A stretch of DNA of 64,000 bases, taken from NCBI RefSeq assembly GCF_014649715.1, contig NZ_BMTO01000005.1, positions 291,383-355,382 of the forward strand. The letters are read 5' to 3'. Each line of letters begins with the position of its first letter. Position 1 is the stretch's first letter. This document shows, in pieces, positions 31,897 through 41,085 of this stretch. The notes below the pieces were generated by a model. That model was not told the origin of the DNA. It searched no databases and saw only the letters and a program-made list of their open reading frames with translations. Made by a program: the position numbers and the translations under genes. The DNA comes from Streptomyces lateritius (GTDB lineage: Bacteria > Actinomycetota > Actinomycetes > Streptomycetales > Streptomycetaceae).

Positions 31897-32076
31897 CCTC
31901 TCCGGCGCCTGCGGGGTGAGCTGTCGGGTTCGGGCTGGAGATGCCCGGCCGCACACGTGCGACTTCACCCCGAGCCGCTCCGGGGAATCCGGACCGGCGG
32001 AATACCTGGGTCCCCCGCTCCTGCCGACGGGTGTAATGATCGGGTTTTCGGACGGTGGCAGGATTCGGCGATCCGT
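31897..32076 (-). promoter_or_regulatory. c-di-AMP (ydaO/yuaA) riboswitch
   Basis: On the minus strand the leader reads through the conserved ydaO blocks in order. They are GGATCGCCGAATCCTGCC, GGCAGGAGCGGGGGACCCA, GGGGTGAA, CAGCCCGAACCCGACAGC and finally CGCAGGCGCC just before the ribosome-binding site. This class binds cyclic di-AMP and in actinobacteria controls cell-wall hydrolase genes. Ligand binding normally switches expression off. The aptamer ends about 9-15 bases from GAGAGGAAT of the LysM gene. Confidence 0.9.
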
Positions 32077-32089
32077 CCGAATGAAGGTG

Positions 32090-32119
32090 ACCGTAGGCGA
32101 GAAATGCCGACGGAAACAA
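32090..32119 (-). promoter_or_regulatory. Candidate promoter for the riboswitch-controlled gene
   Basis: On the minus strand TTGTTT (32119-32114) and TACGGT (32095-32090) are separated by 18 bases. Transcription would begin near 32084, just ahead of the riboswitch. Confidence 0.5.
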
Positions 32120-32766
32120 GACACGGTGAGTGGCTGTTATTCACGTCCCGCTTTCCCTGGCTCCGAACTTCCTTGAGGTGCAAGGGGGTGCGGTCGGGTG
32201 AGGGCCTCGGATTGACCTGAGGGTGATTCATGTCACCGGCAGGGAATGTCGGTCATCGTCATGCATCACCACTGATGGGCGATATGGAGAAGGAAGGGTT
32301 AGGAGGAGCGCATCTGTCCTATTTGGTGAGTTGTGCCTGATTTGCCTTCGAGTTTTTCCCCGCGGATCTCAGCCCCGCTCGGGGCGTCCGTCTCGATGGG
32401 GCCGGTGCGGCGCCGGGACCAAGTGCGCGGCGCGGGAAGCGGTTCGGGCCCCCTCATCGAGATGTCGTACCTCCCCGGCCCCCCGCCCCGGGCCGCCCCG
32501 GGTCCACGGGGGACATGACGATCATGGGGACACGGAAGCCGAGGCCGACCGGCACGCCGTCGATGTACTCGTCCGGGAGGCCGGGAGGCGCGGCGGGCGG
32601 CGGGCGGGACGTGGTCGAAGAACCCGTCGTTCCGCCGTGGCTTTCCCGCCCGGACCGCCCCGGCTCTCGTCCGGTCGGCCCTCCTGGCCGGCAGGGATGC
32701 CGCCGTCGCGGGGCGCGGCTAGGCTGCGTCGAGGCAGCTGCCCGCTGACGCCGACTGCGAGGCGCG
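32120..32766. other. Long intergenic region, no gene seen
   Basis: This stretch of about 650 bases separates the riboswitch promoter from the PAS-phosphatase gene. Its left part (32220-32360) is noticeably poorer in G+C than the surroundings. Open frames here (for example 32515-32748) have no family resemblance or good start context. It presumably holds promoters for the rightward gene, but I see no convincing pair of boxes. Confidence 0.5.
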
Positions 32767-34981
32767 ATGACACAGCGTGGAGAGCACGCGGGACACGGCG
32801 GCCGCGGCGCGCGCGAAGGGCCCGGCGCGGGCCCCCTCGCCGTCCTCGACGAGCGGGGCGTGGTCCTCGAATGGAGCCGTACGGCCGAGCGGCTGCTGGG
32901 CGTGGACCGCGCCCGCATCGTCGGCCGCCCCGTGACGGACCTTTTCGCGCGGGTGGACTCCCGCACCCTGCGGGAGGGAGTGACCGTCGGGCCGGTACGG
33001 GCCGAGGGCGGGCCCGGACGCTGGGGCCTGTGGGCGGCCGGACCCCTGCCCGGAGGTATGCGCTCCGGCGTCCTGGAAGCCGTGTTCACCCAGTCCCCGG
33101 TCGGCCTGCACGTTCTCGACACGGACCTGCGCGTCCTGCGGGTCAATTCGGTGGCCGTCGGGATGCGGGGCATCCCCGAGGAGCGGATCGTCGGCCGCCC
33201 GCTCCACGAGATCTACGCCCGCTACGATCCCCTGTCCATCGAGAGCACGGCCCGCGACGTCCTGGCCACGGGGGTCCCGGTCTTCGACAAGCAGCTCCGG
33301 GGTCACCCGCTCGCCGACCCGCGGCGCGAGCACGTCTTCTCCGCGTCCGTGTTCCGTCTGGAGGACGCCACCGGCCGGCCCCTCGGCCTGGTCGCCGCCG
33401 CCGTCGACGTCACCGCCCGCGAACGCGCCCAGCAGCGCCTCGCCGTCCTGCACCGCGCCCACGAACGCATCGGACGCAGTCTGGACCCCCTGAAGTGTGC
33501 CCAGGAACTCACCCGGACCGCCGTGCCCTCGCTCGGCGACGTCGCGGCGGTCGCCCTCAGCGACGCCGTCCTGCGCGGCCCGGACTCGGAGACGCACCCC
33601 GAGCGCGACCCGACGATGCGGTGCTCCGCCGTCTTGCCGGAGGACTCCGAGGACCTCCCGGCGGTGGGCGCCGTCTTCGACCCGGACATGTTCGGGGGCC
33701 CGGCCGACCGGCTCGCGGCACGGCTCGTACCCGCCGGGGCGGCGGGCCCCGCGCTCGTCGTGCCCCTCGCCGTCCGGGGAGTCCTCCTGGGTGTCGCCTG
33801 TTTCGCCCGGCCCCGTCGGACGGACCCCTTCGAGGAGGACGACATGCGGTTGGCGAAGGACCTCGCCGCCCACACGGCCGTCTGCGTCGACAACGCCCGA
33901 CGGTACGAACACGCCCATGCGGTGGCGCTCGCCCTGCAGGGGAACCTGCTCCGGCCCGCGCCCCGCGACCGGAGCGACGGACAACTCGCCGCCCTGGAGA
34001 CCGCCCACCGCTATCTGCCCACCGGTCGCGGCAGGGGCGCCTGGTTCGACGTCATCCCCCTGGCGTGCGCGCGCGTCGCCCTCACGGTCGGACAGGTCGA
34101 CGGCCGCGGCCCGGAAGCCACCGCGGCCATGGTGCAACTCCGGGCGGCCGTCCACGCCCTGTCGGCGCTCGACCTCGATCCGCACGAGCTCCTCGCCCGG
34201 CTGGACGACACGACCCACCGCCTCAACGAGGAACGCACGACGTTCGGGGAGGAGGGGCGGCTGACCGCCCAGTGCGTGTACGCCGTCCACGATCCGGTGA
34301 CGGAGACCTGCGCGATGGCCCGGGCCGGTCGTCAGAGCCTCCTCGTCGGCCTGCCCGACGGGTCCTGGCGGCCCTCGCCGCTGGAGGAGTCCGCCGTACT
34401 GGGCGCGGAGGGACCGCCGTTCGCGGCGGACGAGTTCCCGCTGCCGCTCGGCAGCACGCTGCTTCTCCTCTCGGGCAGCCTGCCCGAGGACGCCACGGTG
34501 TCGGGGGCGCCCGGTGAGCTACGGCTGGACGAACTGCCCCTCTATCAACTGCCCCTCGACCAGGCGGCCGTGCTCGTGGCGCGCACGAGAGCGCTCGACC
34601 CGGACGACGTGGCGTCGTGGGAGATCACGCCCGAACTCAGCTCCGTCTCCGGAGCGCGCCGCCGCACCACCCACCGCCTCGAACAGTGGGGCATAGGAGT
34701 CGACCTTCGCCGCCGAACTCATCGTCAGTGAGCTGGTGACGAACGCGATCAAGTACGGCACACCACCGATCCGCCTCCGGCTCATCCGTAACCGGGCCGA
34801 TCAGACCCTGACCTGCGAGATCTCCGACGCCGGCTCCACCGCCCCGCACCTGCGCCACGCCCGCGCCGGGGACGAGGGCGGTCGCGGTCTCTTCATCTCG
34901 GGAGAACTGTCCGAACGGTGGGGCGTGCGCTGGGCGGACCAGGGCAAGACGGTGTGGGCCGAGACCTCGCTCGACGACTGA
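32767..34981 (+). CDS. PAS-GAF-PP2C (SpoIIE-like) phosphatase with HATPase domain, frameshifted
   Basis: This is a regulator of the Streptomyces SpoIIE-phosphatase class, which opposes anti-sigma kinases. Domains in order are a PAS-like N-terminus (VLDERGVVLEWSRTAERLLG), a second PAS (VLDTDLRVLRVNSVAVGMRG), a GAF domain (LKCAQELTRTAVPSLGDVAAVALSD) and a PP2C-type domain (YLPTGRGRGAWFDVIPL onward). The last part reads ELIVSELVTNAIKYGTPPIRL and GRGLFISGEL, an HATPase_c anti-sigma kinase domain, but in another frame. Removing one G from ATAGGAG at 34693-34699 restores WGIESTFAAELIVSE, so a single-base insertion separates the domains. Without it the protein would be about 738 residues. The first frame alone stops at 34731. 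Confidence 0.82.
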
Positions 34982-35020
34982 CGCGCGGCCCGCCCGCCGC
35001 CGGTCAGCGGCGGCCGCGCG
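34982..35020. terminator. Hairpin overlapping the gntR stop codon
   Basis: CGCGCGGCC (34982-34990) pairs with GGCCGCGCG (35012-35020), with CGCCGCC/GGCGG able to extend the stem. It lies between convergent genes and partly inside the last codons of the GntR gene. Confidence 0.55.
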
Positions 35021-35735
35021 GCCTGCCCACCGTCCCGGTCCTCCCGGCCGGTCCGACCGCTCCCGTACGGGAGTCGTCCCGCGCCCACAGGGAGCGCACG
35101 TGGCTGAGATGGCGGACCATGCAGGCCTCGGCGCCCATCGCGTCGCCGGCCAGCATGAGGTCGAGCAGCTCCAGGTGCTCCTCGGCGGAGGGCAGCAGCT
35201 CTCCGCGCTCGTCCAGCGCGGTCAGACCGTAGAGCCGGGAGCGCTTGCGCAGATCGCCGACGGTCTCGACCAGACGCTCGTTGCCGGAGAGGCCGAGCAG
35301 CGTGAGGTGGAAGCGCCGGTCGGACTCCAGGTAGCCGATGAGGTCGTGGGCTCGGGCCGCCGCCACGATCTCCTCGGCGATCGGCCGCAGCGCGCGCAGC
35401 TCCGCGCGGTCCGCCGTGAGCGTGACCCGGCCCACCGTCGGCACCTCGATGAGCAGCCGGATGTCCGTGTACTGGTCGAGATCGCGTTCGTCGACCTCGG
35501 TGACCCGGAAACCCTTGTTGCGCACCGGCTCGACCAGGCCCTCGCGGGCGAGGTCGAGCATGGCCTCGCGTACCGGGGTCGCGGAGATCCCGAAGTCCTC
35601 GGCCAGGCCGGGCGCCGAGTACACCTCGCCGGGCTTGAGTTCGCCGGAGATCAGTGCGGCCCGCAGGGCGTGGGCCACCTGGTCGCGCAGCCGCTCGCGG
35701 GTGGTGATGAGATGACTCTGCTTCAGGTGGCCCAT
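35004..35735 (-). CDS. GntR family (FadR/FCD) transcriptional regulator
   Basis: This 243-residue regulator has an N-terminal winged helix (RLRDQVAHALRAALISGELKPGE, then LAEDFGISATPVREAMLDLAREGLV) and a C-terminal FCD ligand-binding domain. The FCD metal-binding positions fit the D and H residues in DRRFHLTLLGLSGN and SAEEHLELLDLML. ATG 35735 begins the protein. It is the outer gene of the leftward hydroxyproline cluster and has an ATTTCACGT site 72 bases upstream of its start. The same motif stands at two other promoters of the cluster, so it is the likely regulator of hydroxyproline use and of itself. Confidence 0.92.
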   Translation of the reverse strand: MGHLKQSHLITTRERLRDQVAHALRAALISGELKPGEVYSAPGLAEDFGISATPVREAMLDLAREGLVEPVRNKGFRVTEVDERDLDQYTDIRLLIEVPTVGRVTLTADRAELRALRPIAEEIVAAARAHDLIGYLESDRRFHLTLLGLSGNERLVETVGDLRKRSRLYGLTALDERGELLPSAEEHLELLDLMLAGDAMGAEACMVRHLSHVRSLWARDDSRTGAVGPAGRTGTVGRPRGRR

Positions 35736-35806
35736 GTGCCGTTCTCCGACTTCCGCTTGTCACGCCGCCCGGCTGCCGCGGGAAGGCGCCGCCGCACCAG
35801 CGTACA

Positions 35807-35815
35807 ATTTCACGT
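35807..35815. promoter_or_regulatory. Candidate GntR operator, site 1 (upstream of gntR)
   Basis: ATTTCACGT within ACAATTTCACGTTTTCAC, 72 bases upstream of the gntR start. Shared nine-base core with sites 2 (40994) and 3 (42569). Confidence 0.5.
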
Positions 35816-35910
35816 TTTCACGGCGGGAGACAGTGCCGGGGACGTACGGCGGGACACGAGGTGGGCTTCGCGTCGCGATGGCCGGCGGGACCCGCGCCGG
35901 CCGTGCGGCG

Positions 35911-36912
35911 TCACAGCAGGAACCCGCCGGGGAACGGGTCGTCCGGGTCCAGGAAGTACTGCGCCGTACCGGTGATCCACGCCCGGCCCGTGATCGTCGG
36001 CACCACGGCCGGTACCCCGCCCACCTCGGTCTCGCCGACCAGTCGGCCGGTGAAGCGGGTGCCGATGAACGACTCGTTGACGAAGTCCTGGTGCAGCGGA
36101 AGCAGTCCCCGCGCGTGCAGTTGCGCCATCCTGGCCGACGTCCCGGTGCCGCACGGGGAGCGGTCGAACCAGCCGGGGTGGATGGCCATGGCGTGCCGTG
36201 AGTGGCGCGCGTCCGAGCCGGGCGCGGTGAGATGGACGTGTTTGACGCCGCCGATCTCCGGCCGGTCCGGGTGGACCGGCCGGTCGTCCGCGTTGATGGC
36301 CTCCATGATCGCGAGACCCGCCTTGAGCAGGTCGTCCTTGCGGTCCTGGTCGAACGGGAGCCCGAGCGCGTCCAGTTCGACAAAGGCGTAGAAGTTCCCG
36401 CCGAAGGCCAGGTCGTAGGGGACCGTGCCGTACCCCGGCACCTTCACCTCCCGGTCCAGGGCGGCGCAGAACGCGGGGACGTTGGTGAGGGTCACCGCCT
36501 TCGCGGCACCGTCCTCGACCCGTACCTCCACCCGCACCAGACCGGCGGGGGTGTCGAGGCGGACGGTGGTCACCGGCTCGGTCACCGGGACCATCCCGGT
36601 CTCCACCAGTACGGTCGCCACCCCGATCGTGCCGTGCCCGCACATCGGCAGCAGCCCGGACACCTCGATGAACAGGACGCCGACGTCCGCGTCCGGCCGG
36701 GTCGGGGGCTGCAGGATCGCGCCGCTCATGGAGGCGTGGCCGCGGGGCTCGTACATCAACAGCGTGCGGACGTGGTCCATGTGCTCGATCACGTGCAGAC
36801 GGCGTTCGGCCATGGTGGCCCCCGGGATCACCCCCACGCCGCCGGTCACGACACGGGTGGGCATCCCCTCGGTGTGCGAGTCGACGGCGTGGAACACATG
36901 ACGGGTGCGCAC
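35911..36912 (-). CDS. 4-hydroxyproline 2-epimerase / proline racemase family enzyme
   Basis: This 333-residue enzyme of the proline racemase family interconverts trans-4-hydroxy-L-proline and cis-4-hydroxy-D-proline. Both catalytic cysteines are present, Cys91 in LLPMCGHGTIG and Cys254 in DRSPCGTGTSA. That indicates an epimerase/racemase rather than the Thr/Cys-type dehydratase. The context of a hydroxyproline-type dehydrogenase and deaminase supports 4-hydroxyproline as substrate. GTG 36912 follows AGAGGAGC. The gene lies 12 bases after the DapA-like gene and belongs to the same leftward operon. Confidence 0.9.
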   Translation of the reverse strand: MRTRHVFHAVDSHTEGMPTRVVTGGVGVIPGATMAERRLHVIEHMDHVRTLLMYEPRGHASMSGAILQPPTRPDADVGVLFIEVSGLLPMCGHGTIGVATVLVETGMVPVTEPVTTVRLDTPAGLVRVEVRVEDGAAKAVTLTNVPAFCAALDREVKVPGYGTVPYDLAFGGNFYAFVELDALGLPFDQDRKDDLLKAGLAIMEAINADDRPVHPDRPEIGGVKHVHLTAPGSDARHSRHAMAIHPGWFDRSPCGTGTSARMAQLHARGLLPLHQDFVNESFIGTRFTGRLVGETEVGGVPAVVPTITGRAWITGTAQYFLDPDDPFPGGFLL

Positions 36913-36924
36913 GGTGGGCTCCTC

Positions 36925-37848
36925 TCAGCGCCGGCCGTCGGCGACGGCCTTCTCGGTGGCCGCCCGGACCTCGGCCTCGACGGCACCGGTGAGCGGGAGG
37001 CGCGGCGGGCGGCAGGGGCCGCCGCGGCGGCCTGCGATGTCCATGGACAGCTTGATGGACTGGACGAACTCCGTCTTGGAGTCCCAGCGCAGGAGCGAAT
37101 GCAGGCCGCGGTACAGGGGCAGGGCCCGGTCGAGATCGCCGGAGACCGCGGCCCGGTACAGCTCCGCGCACGAGGCCGGGAAGGCGTTCGGGTAGCCGGC
37201 GACCCAGCCGACCGCGCCCGCCACGGCCAGTTCGAGCAGCACGTCGTCGGCGCCGATCAACAGGTCCAGCTCCGGGGCGAGTTCGGCGATCTCGTACGCC
37301 CTGCGGACGTCACCGCTGAACTCCTTCACCGCCACGACGTGGCCGTCCGCGTGCAGTGCGGCGAGAAGGGCTGGGGTGAGATCCACCTTGGTGTCGTGCG
37401 GATTGTTGTACGCGACGACCGGTAGGCCGGCGGCGGCCACCTCGGCGTAGTGGGCGCGTACGGCGGAGGCGTCCGCGCGGTAGGCGTTCGGCGGGAGGAG
37501 GAGGACCGAGCCGCAGCCCGCCTCGGCGGCCTGGTCGGCCCAGCGGCGCGACTCGGTGCTCCCGTAGGCCGCGACTCCCGCCATGACCCGTGCGCCGTCC
37601 CCCGCCGCCTCCACGGCCGTACGGACGACCCGGGCGCGCTCCTCGGCGGTGAGCGTCTGGTATTCGCCGAGCGAGCCGTTGGGCACCACGCCGTCGCAGC
37701 CGTTGTCGATCAGCCACCGGACGTGCTCGGCATAGGCGTCGTGATCGACCGAGAGGTCGTGGTCCCGGAAGGGGAGGGCGGTGGCGACCATGATGCCGCG
37801 CCAGGGGCGGGCAGCGGTCCACTGGGCGGGGGGAGGAATGGAGGTCAC
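36925..37848 (-). CDS. DapA-family protein, probable pyrroline-4-hydroxy-2-carboxylate deaminase
   Basis: This 307-residue (beta/alpha)8 Schiff-base enzyme contains NGSLGEYQTLTAEER, the AYNNP tyrosine motif (146-150) and the catalytic lysine in VVAVKEFSGD (Lys175). By sequence alone it could be a dihydrodipicolinate synthase, but the neighbouring epimerase and D-hydroxyproline dehydrogenase genes indicate delta-1-pyrroline-4-hydroxy-2-carboxylate deaminase. That enzyme yields alpha-ketoglutarate semialdehyde. GTG 37848 is favoured by GAAGGG upstream; ATG 37878 in the same frame would add ten residues without a ribosome-binding site. Confidence 0.87.
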   Translation of the reverse strand: MTSIPPPAQWTAARPWRGIMVATALPFRDHDLSVDHDAYAEHVRWLIDNGCDGVVPNGSLGEYQTLTAEERARVVRTAVEAAGDGARVMAGVAAYGSTESRRWADQAAEAGCGSVLLLPPNAYRADASAVRAHYAEVAAAGLPVVAYNNPHDTKVDLTPALLAALHADGHVVAVKEFSGDVRRAYEIAELAPELDLLIGADDVLLELAVAGAVGWVAGYPNAFPASCAELYRAAVSGDLDRALPLYRGLHSLLRWDSKTEFVQSIKLSMDIAGRRGGPCRPPRLPLTGAVEAEVRAATEKAVADGRR

Positions 37849-37918
37849 GTCGAGCCCTTCGTGAGTGAGGTGTGACATGGCACTGATGGTTGGTCGGATA
37901 TGCGGTACGCCGACGGAG

Positions 37919-39436
37919 TCAGTCCTCGCCGGGGTCCGGATCGAGCGCGGCCAGGGTGCTCAGCCGTACCGGAACGGCCGGTGACCGGCGCTCGGGGGAG
38001 GCGGGCAGCGGACGCTGTTCCGCGCCGCGCCCGCCGCGCGTCGCGAGGCAGGCGACGGCCGGCCCGCAGACTCGCCCCTGGCACCAGCCCATGCCCGCGC
38101 GGGTCAGCAGCTTCACGGTGCGGGCGTCGCCCGCACCCAGGTCCTCCACGGCTTCGCCGATCCGGCCCGCGGTGACCTCCTCGCAGCGGCAGACCTCCGT
38201 GTCGTCGTCGAGCCACGCCGGCCACCCGTCGCCCGGCCGGTGCGCGGCGGCCATCAGATCCGCGAAGGCCCGCAGCCGCGCCCGGGTGCGCAGCAGTGAG
38301 CGGGTCCGGGCGGAGGGACGCGCGACCGACACGCCGCGCAGCCGCGCCGCCACCGCCGTCCCCGCCAACTCGCCCTCGGTCATGGCGAGCAGGGCGCCAC
38401 CGACCCCGGCCGTCTCGCCCGCCGACCACAGACCGGGAACCGAGGTCCGCTGGGCGGGGTCGACGACGAGCGCCACCGCGCCGTCCACCGTGCGGCGCGT
38501 TTCGCAGCCGAGCGCGGTGGCCAGGTCGATCCGGGGCACGAGGCCGTGTCCCACGGCCACCGCGTCGCAGGGGACCCGCCGCTCGGTACCGGGTACCGGC
38601 CGCCAGTCGCCGTCCAGGCGGGCGACCGTCACCGCCTCCACGCGCTCCGTGCCGTGCGCGCGGACCACCGCGTGGCGCGGATACGGCCGCGCCCCCCGGC
38701 CGAGGAGGCGCGTCACGAGCCCGGCCGCCTCCACCAGTTTCCCCGGACCGGTGGCGAGGACGTCCGGGCGCCGCGCGTAGCCGAGATATCCGGACGCCTC
38801 GACCAGGGCGGGCACCCGGGCCCCCGCCGTGACCATCGAGGACGCGACGGCGAGCAGCAGAGGTCCGCTGCCCGCGACGACGACCCGCCCGCCGGGCAGC
38901 ACGAGCCCGGACTTCAGCATCGCCTGGGCGCCACCCGCCCCGATCACCCCGGGCAGGGTCCAGCCGGGGAAGGGGAGATGACGCTCGGCCGCACCGGTCG
39001 CCAGGAGGACCGCCCTGCCCCGTACCGCCACGGACCGCTCGTCGTCCCCGTCCGGGCCGGTGACCGCGTGCACCACCCACGACGCGCCGTCCGCGCCGGC
39101 CCCCGGCGTGGCGGCCCGCTCGCCCGCCACGGTCCACACGTGGTGCTGCGGCAGATGGACGCCGCCGCTCCCCTCCCATCGGCGGCGCAGGGCGTCGAAG
39201 GCCGCCCATCCGTGGTGGAGCGCCTCGGGTGCGGCGGCTCCCAGACCCGGGGCGGGGTGGCGGTAGAACTGGCCGCCGAGCTGGGCGTCGCCGTCGAGCA
39301 GCGCCACCGAGAGACCACGTTCGGCCGCTGCCACGGCGCCCGCGAGGCCCGCCGGACCGGCTCCGACGACCACGAGGTCGTACGACTCCGTCCTGCCGGC
39401 GGGGGCGCCGGGGTCATTGGGGGTCGAGAGCGGCAC
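37919..39436 (-). CDS. FAD/NAD(P)-binding subunit of D-hydroxyproline dehydrogenase-type complex
   Basis: This HcnB/LhpB-like flavoprotein of 505 residues has an N-terminal dinucleotide fold VVVGAGPAGLAGAVAAAERG, the ATGAAERHLPFPGWTLPGV region, and a second GxGxxG at AGSGPLLLAV. A C-terminal BFD-like [2Fe-2S] domain carries CRCEEVTAG and GMGWCQGRVCG. With the small 2Fe-2S protein and the DadA-like oxidase encoded just upstream it should oxidise cis-4-hydroxy-D-proline. GTG 39436 follows AGGAGGGAC and overlaps the upstream gene's end by 23 bases. Confidence 0.9.
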   Translation of the reverse strand: MPLSTPNDPGAPAGRTESYDLVVVGAGPAGLAGAVAAAERGLSVALLDGDAQLGGQFYRHPAPGLGAAAPEALHHGWAAFDALRRRWEGSGGVHLPQHHVWTVAGERAATPGAGADGASWVVHAVTGPDGDDERSVAVRGRAVLLATGAAERHLPFPGWTLPGVIGAGGAQAMLKSGLVLPGGRVVVAGSGPLLLAVASSMVTAGARVPALVEASGYLGYARRPDVLATGPGKLVEAAGLVTRLLGRGARPYPRHAVVRAHGTERVEAVTVARLDGDWRPVPGTERRVPCDAVAVGHGLVPRIDLATALGCETRRTVDGAVALVVDPAQRTSVPGLWSAGETAGVGGALLAMTEGELAGTAVAARLRGVSVARPSARTRSLLRTRARLRAFADLMAAAHRPGDGWPAWLDDDTEVCRCEEVTAGRIGEAVEDLGAGDARTVKLLTRAGMGWCQGRVCGPAVACLATRGGRGAEQRPLPASPERRSPAVPVRLSTLAALDPDPGED

Positions 39437-39812
39437 GGCCGTGTCCCTCCTGCGTGGTGACGACGTCTCCGGGAGCGGCCGGGACGAGACAGGCCCGCCG
39501 GTTGGGGCGGCCGTTGACCGTGATCAGGCAGTCGAAGCACTGGCCGATCCCGCAGAACGCCCCGCGCGGACGCCCGCCCCCACGTGTGGTGCGCCAGGAG
39601 GTGATGCCCGCCGCCCACAGCGCGGCGGCGAGCGACTGCCCCGGGAGCGCGGTGAGGGCCCGTCCGTCGAAGGTGAACTCGACCGGCGGTCCCGGCCGCG
39701 CGTCGACGAGGGAGAGCGGTGCGGGAGGGCGGGGATCGGTGGACCTGCCCAGGCGACGCGGCATGTTCTCTCCCGGCTGGAGGCGGACGGTGTACGGGAT
39801 GTTCCTGGTCAC
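39414..39812 (-). CDS. Small (2Fe-2S)-binding subunit, HcnA-like
   Basis: This 132-residue protein has a plant-type [2Fe-2S] motif, GAFCGIGQCFDCLITVNGRPNRRAC, preceded by VEFTFDGRALTALPGQSLAAALWAAGI. It is the gamma-type subunit of D-hydroxyproline/opine dehydrogenase-like complexes, transferring electrons between flavins. GTG 39812 overlaps the stop of the DadA-like gene (GTGA), and its own end overlaps the start of the HcnB-like gene. All three are therefore translationally coupled. Confidence 0.9.
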   Translation of the reverse strand: MTRNIPYTVRLQPGENMPRRLGRSTDPRPPAPLSLVDARPGPPVEFTFDGRALTALPGQSLAAALWAAGITSWRTTRGGGRPRGAFCGIGQCFDCLITVNGRPNRRACLVPAAPGDVVTTQEGHGRAALDPQ

Positions 39813-40984
39813 GCCGTCTCTCCGAGGAGCTCTGGCGAGAACCGCTCCGGCCGGAAGGGACGGATGTCGAGGCCGGGCGCGGTCCCGGTCAGGAACCGGG
39901 AGACCAACAGCCCGGTGGCCGGGGCCAGTCCGATCCCGGCCCCTTCGTGGCCGCAGGCGTGGAGGAGCCCGGGAACGCGGGGATCGGGTCCGATCGCGGG
40001 CAGATGGTCCGGCAGGTACGGGCGGAAGCCGGCGTAGGCGCGCATCACCCGCACGCCGGCGAGCACCGGGAAGAGCCGCGCGGCCCCCAGCGCGAGCCGG
40101 CGCAGCGCCTCGGTCGAGGGCGTCCGGTCGAAGCCCACCCGCTCCCGGGTGGCGCCGATCAGCACCGGGCCCGCCGGCGTGCCCTCGACCACGGCGGAGG
40201 TCTGCAGCGCGGCCGAGTCGCTGGCCACGTCGGCGACGTAGTCCGCCGCGTACACCTTGTGGCGCACCAGGCGCGGCAGCGGCTCGGTGACCAGGACGAA
40301 GCCGCGGCGGGGGAGGACCGGCAGCTCCGTGCCCGCGAGCCGGGCGAACGCGCCGCCCCAGGTTCCGGCGGCGTTCACGACCCTGGGCGCGTGCAGGCGG
40401 GAGCCGTTGGCCGTGCGGACACCGCGCACGGCCCCGTCAGGGCCGGTGAGCAGCGCGGTGACCTCCTCGCCGAGGCGGAGGCGGGCGCCGGCGGCGCGCA
40501 ACAGGTGCGAGGCGGCGAGCGCCGGCTGCACCTGGGCGTCCTGCGGGTAGTGGAAGGCGCCGGCGAGACCCTCGGCGAGACGCGGCTCCAGATCGTGAAG
40601 CCGGTCGCCGGGGATCTCGACGGTCACGACGCCCGCGTCGCCCTGGGCCTTCGCGAACCGGCGCAGGGCGTCGAGGCGTGTCTCGTCCGAGGCGACCACC
40701 AGGCCGCCCTTGGGCTCGAACTCGGCCTCCGCCCGCAGTGCGGGGGCGAGTTCGAGCCACAGGCGGTGTGACAGCAGGGCGAGGTCGAGTTCCGGTCCCG
40801 GCTCCTTGTCGGAGACCAGGAGGTTGCCCTCGCCCGCCCCGGTCGTCCCGCCCGCGACGGGACCGCGGTCGAGGACGGTGACGGAGAGGCCCGCGCGTGA
40901 CGCGTAGTAGGCGCAGGCGGCGCCGATCATTCCGGCGCCGACGACGATGACGTCGGACGCCGCTGTGGGGTGTCTCGTGGGCAC
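39809..40984 (-). CDS. FAD-dependent D-amino-acid oxidase-like catalytic subunit
   Basis: This 391-residue DAO-family flavoprotein has VIVVGAGMIGAACAYYASRAG at the N-terminus, the GTTGAGEGNLLVSD segment, and a C-terminal IGPDPRVPGLLHACGHEGAGIGLAPATG. It should be the catalytic subunit of the three-part D-hydroxyproline dehydrogenase. GTG 40984 is the first codon of the conserved fold and has no ribosome-binding site. On the minus strand TTGGCA and an AT-rich ATATTA/TATTAC region sit just before it, so the transcript may be leaderless. An ATTTCACAT operator lies ten bases upstream. Confidence 0.9.
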   Translation of the reverse strand: MPTRHPTAASDVIVVGAGMIGAACAYYASRAGLSVTVLDRGPVAGGTTGAGEGNLLVSDKEPGPELDLALLSHRLWLELAPALRAEAEFEPKGGLVVASDETRLDALRRFAKAQGDAGVVTVEIPGDRLHDLEPRLAEGLAGAFHYPQDAQVQPALAASHLLRAAGARLRLGEEVTALLTGPDGAVRGVRTANGSRLHAPRVVNAAGTWGGAFARLAGTELPVLPRRGFVLVTEPLPRLVRHKVYAADYVADVASDSAALQTSAVVEGTPAGPVLIGATRERVGFDRTPSTEALRRLALGAARLFPVLAGVRVMRAYAGFRPYLPDHLPAIGPDPRVPGLLHACGHEGAGIGLAPATGLLVSRFLTGTAPGLDIRPFRPERFSPELLGETA

Positions 40985-40993
40985 GGCGGTAAT

Positions 40994-41002
40994 ATTTCAC
41001 AT
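40994..41002. promoter_or_regulatory. Candidate GntR operator, site 2 (dehydrogenase operon promoter)
   Basis: ATTTCACAT overlaps the probable -10 region of the leftward promoter (minus-strand TTGGCA ... ATATTA). A repressor bound here would block transcription of the dehydrogenase-deaminase-epimerase operon. Confidence 0.55.
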
Positions 41003-41085
41003 GACACTGTGCTTGCCAAGAGGCCCAACATGCCTGGCCGCAAGCGGACTTCAATGGTCCAGTTCACCCCGTGAGTCCCTCGTGG

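Noticed and set aside
32285..32341. Short TTA-containing open frame in the long intergenic gap
   Set aside because: It has 18 codons, no good ribosome-binding site and no conserved feature; the TTA codon alone (bldA-type) is not enough to call a gene.
36925..37848. Housekeeping dihydrodipicolinate synthase (dapA)
   Set aside because: The fold and lysine match, but the gene is embedded among hydroxyproline-pathway genes and lacks lysine-biosynthesis neighbours, so the deaminase role is preferred.
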